64,000 nucleotides of DNA from NCBI RefSeq assembly GCF_037040815.1, contig NZ_CP146232.1, forward strand, positions 434,001-498,000. The letters are read 5' to 3'. This DNA is from Pararoseomonas sp. SCSIO 73927 (GTDB lineage: Bacteria > Pseudomonadota > Alphaproteobacteria > Acetobacterales > Acetobacteraceae). The notes under the pieces are model-generated. The model was given only the letters and a program-made list of their open reading frames with translations, did not search any database and was not told the DNA's origin. Position numbers and translations under genes: made by a program. Positions 62,946 through 64,000 of the stretch are shown in pieces. How positions within the stretch are numbered: position 1 is the first letter of the stretch; the number at the start of each line of letters is the position of its first letter.

Positions 62946-64000
62946 TCAGATCACTTGGCGGGACTTGAGCCCCGCGATCTCGTCCTCGGGCAGGCCCATC
63001 TCGGCCATGATCTCGGCCGAGTGCTCGCCGATCGCCGGCGGGTGGCTGACGATGCGGCTGGGCGTGCGGGAGAGGGTGAAAGGCTGGGCGACGTAGGTCT
63101 GGCTCTTCGCGCCATCGTCCAGCGTCGTCGCGATACCCAGATGCTTCACCTGCTCGTCCCCGAACATCTGATCGATGGAGTAGATCGGCCCCGCCGGCAC
63201 CCCCGCCTCGTTCAGCGCCATCACCCACTCCTCGCTCGTGCGCTCGGCGATCTTCGCGTCGATCAGGGCGTTCAGCGCGTCGCGGTTGTCGGAGCGGGAG
63301 CCGGCATCCTTGAAGCGCGGGTCTTCCAGCCATTCCGGCGCGCCGGCGGCAATCGCGAAACGCTTCCAGATGGCGTTGCCGGTGGCCGCGATGTTGATGT
63401 GGCCGTCCCTGGTCTTGAACACCCCGGTGGGGATGCTGGTCGGGTGGTTGTTGCCGGCCTGCTTCGGCACCTCGCCGGCCTGCAGCCAGCGCGCGGCCTG
63501 GAAGTCCAGCATGAAGGCCTGGGCCTGCAGCAGGGAGGTCTGCACCCACTGCCCCTTGCCCGACACCTCGCGCTCCAGCAGCGCGACCATGATGCCCTGC
63601 GCGGCAAACAGCCCGGCGCAGAGGTCGGCGATGGGGATGCCCACGCGCACCGGGCCCTGGCCGGGCAGGCCGGTGATGGACATCAGCCCGCCCATGCCCT
63701 GCGCGATCTGATCGAAGCCGGGGCGGCCGGCGTAGGGCCCGTCCTGCCCGAAGCCGGAGATGGAGGCGTAGACGAGGCGCGGGTTCACCTTCGCCAGATC
63801 CTCGTAGCCGATGCCCAGCCGGTCCTTCACGTCCGGGCGGAAGTTCTCCACCACCACGTCGGCCTTTTCGGCAAGCTTCTTCAGGATCTCGACGCCCTCG
63901 GGCGACTTCAGGTTCAGCGTCAGGCCGCGCTTGTTGCGGTGCAGGTTCTGGAAGTCCGGGCCGCCGCGCGGGCCGCCCATCGGATCGCCCTGGTCCAGCC
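62946..64000 (-). CDS. CaiB/BaiF-family CoA-transferase (5' end beyond the window)
   Basis: At least 351 residues of a class III CoA-transferase, which moves CoA between acyl groups through an aspartyl-CoA intermediate. The visible part starts in frame LDQGDPMGGPRGGPDFQNLH. It contains NKRGLTLNLKSPEGVEIL, VVENFRPDVKDRLGIGYEDL, and GQGPVRVGIPIADLCAGLFA. The ATG at 63980 is internal, since the frame runs open to the window edge and about 45 residues with the N-terminal Rossmann part are missing. It probably activates the substrate used by the hydratase. Confidence 0.92.
   Translation of the reverse strand, partial: LDQGDPMGGPRGGPDFQNLHRNKRGLTLNLKSPEGVEILKKLAEKADVVVENFRPDVKDRLGIGYEDLAKVNPRLVYASISGFGQDGPYAGRPGFDQIAQGMGGLMSITGLPGQGPVRVGIPIADLCAGLFAAQGIMVALLEREVSGKGQWVQTSLLQAQAFMLDFQAARWLQAGEVPKQAGNNHPTSIPTGVFKTRDGHINIAATGNAIWKRFAIAAGAPEWLEDPRFKDAGSRSDNRDALNALIDAKIAERTSEEWVMALNEAGVPAGPIYSIDQMFGDEQVKHLGIATTLDDGAKSQTYVAQPFTLSRTPSRIVSHPPAIGEHSAEIMAEMGLPEDEIAGLKSRQVI

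Overview
This window is a chromosomal segment of a very GC-rich (roughly 70% or more by eye), gene-dense alphaproteobacterium. It combines hopanoid genes (hpnA, hpnB, shc, hpnG, hpnH), five orphan Bug-type solute-binding proteins of the tripartite tricarboxylate family, a selenocysteine formate dehydrogenase and a 3-methylcrotonyl-CoA-carboxylase-type gene. That mix points to an Acetobacteraceae or Rhodospirillales relative, for example something Roseomonas-like. The genus is an inference. I found no IS element, prophage, CRISPR array or rRNA, so it reads as host chromosome.

Layout. 1-10.8 kb: 3' part of a biotin carboxylase/BCCP gene, a Bug protein, mfd, selD, small secreted and hypothetical proteins, and a second Bug protein. 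10.9-20.85 kb (all minus strand): a selenium/formate island read in the order fdnG (with an in-frame UGA-Sec codon at residue 200), fdxH, fdoI, fdhE, selA, a Sel1-repeat gene, selB. The tRNA-Sec gene selC lies inside the 3' end of the selB reading frame. Together with selD at 6.6 kb this is the full Sec-insertion machinery beside a selenoenzyme that needs it.

21.2-39.05 kb: a lipid and envelope region. Hopanoid genes come first. They are followed by a complete 2-aminoethylphosphonate (AEP) pathway: PEP mutase fused to a nucleotidyltransferase, phosphonopyruvate decarboxylase and AEP transaminase. With it are a CDP-alcohol phosphotransferase, a ferritin-like di-iron protein, an HpnL-like membrane protein and a stand-alone nucleotidyltransferase, then an HpnN-like RND exporter, MlaA and MlaC/HpnM. 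The simplest reading is a phosphonolipid synthesis and export system merged with hopanoid synthesis and transport. This is the most interesting system in the window.

39.1-46.6 kb: two divergent Bug genes, a class II aldolase/adducin protein, tcuB-tcuA (tricarballylate/citrate-type oxidation), a DUF1428 protein, a GntR/FCD regulator and an orphan ABC ATPase. 46.6-50.4 kb: two paralogous proteins of unknown function with a possible degenerate EAL-like tail, and hldE for LPS heptose synthesis. 50.4-64 kb: mixed housekeeping and accessory genes (DUF4142, MmcB, YcgN, a DHDPS-family aldolase, a cupin, DUF421, an acyltransferase, a YgjP-like metalloprotein, a large five-repeat protein, a CPA1 antiporter, a Bug protein, enoyl-CoA hydratase and a CaiB/BaiF CoA-transferase cut by the window end).

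A recurring oddity at 53.5-62.1 kb is that four genes end inside short tandem repeats (14, 21, 12 and 26 bp units). The repeats start at, or duplicate, the last codons and the stop codon, and at two of the loci each unit can form a hairpin.
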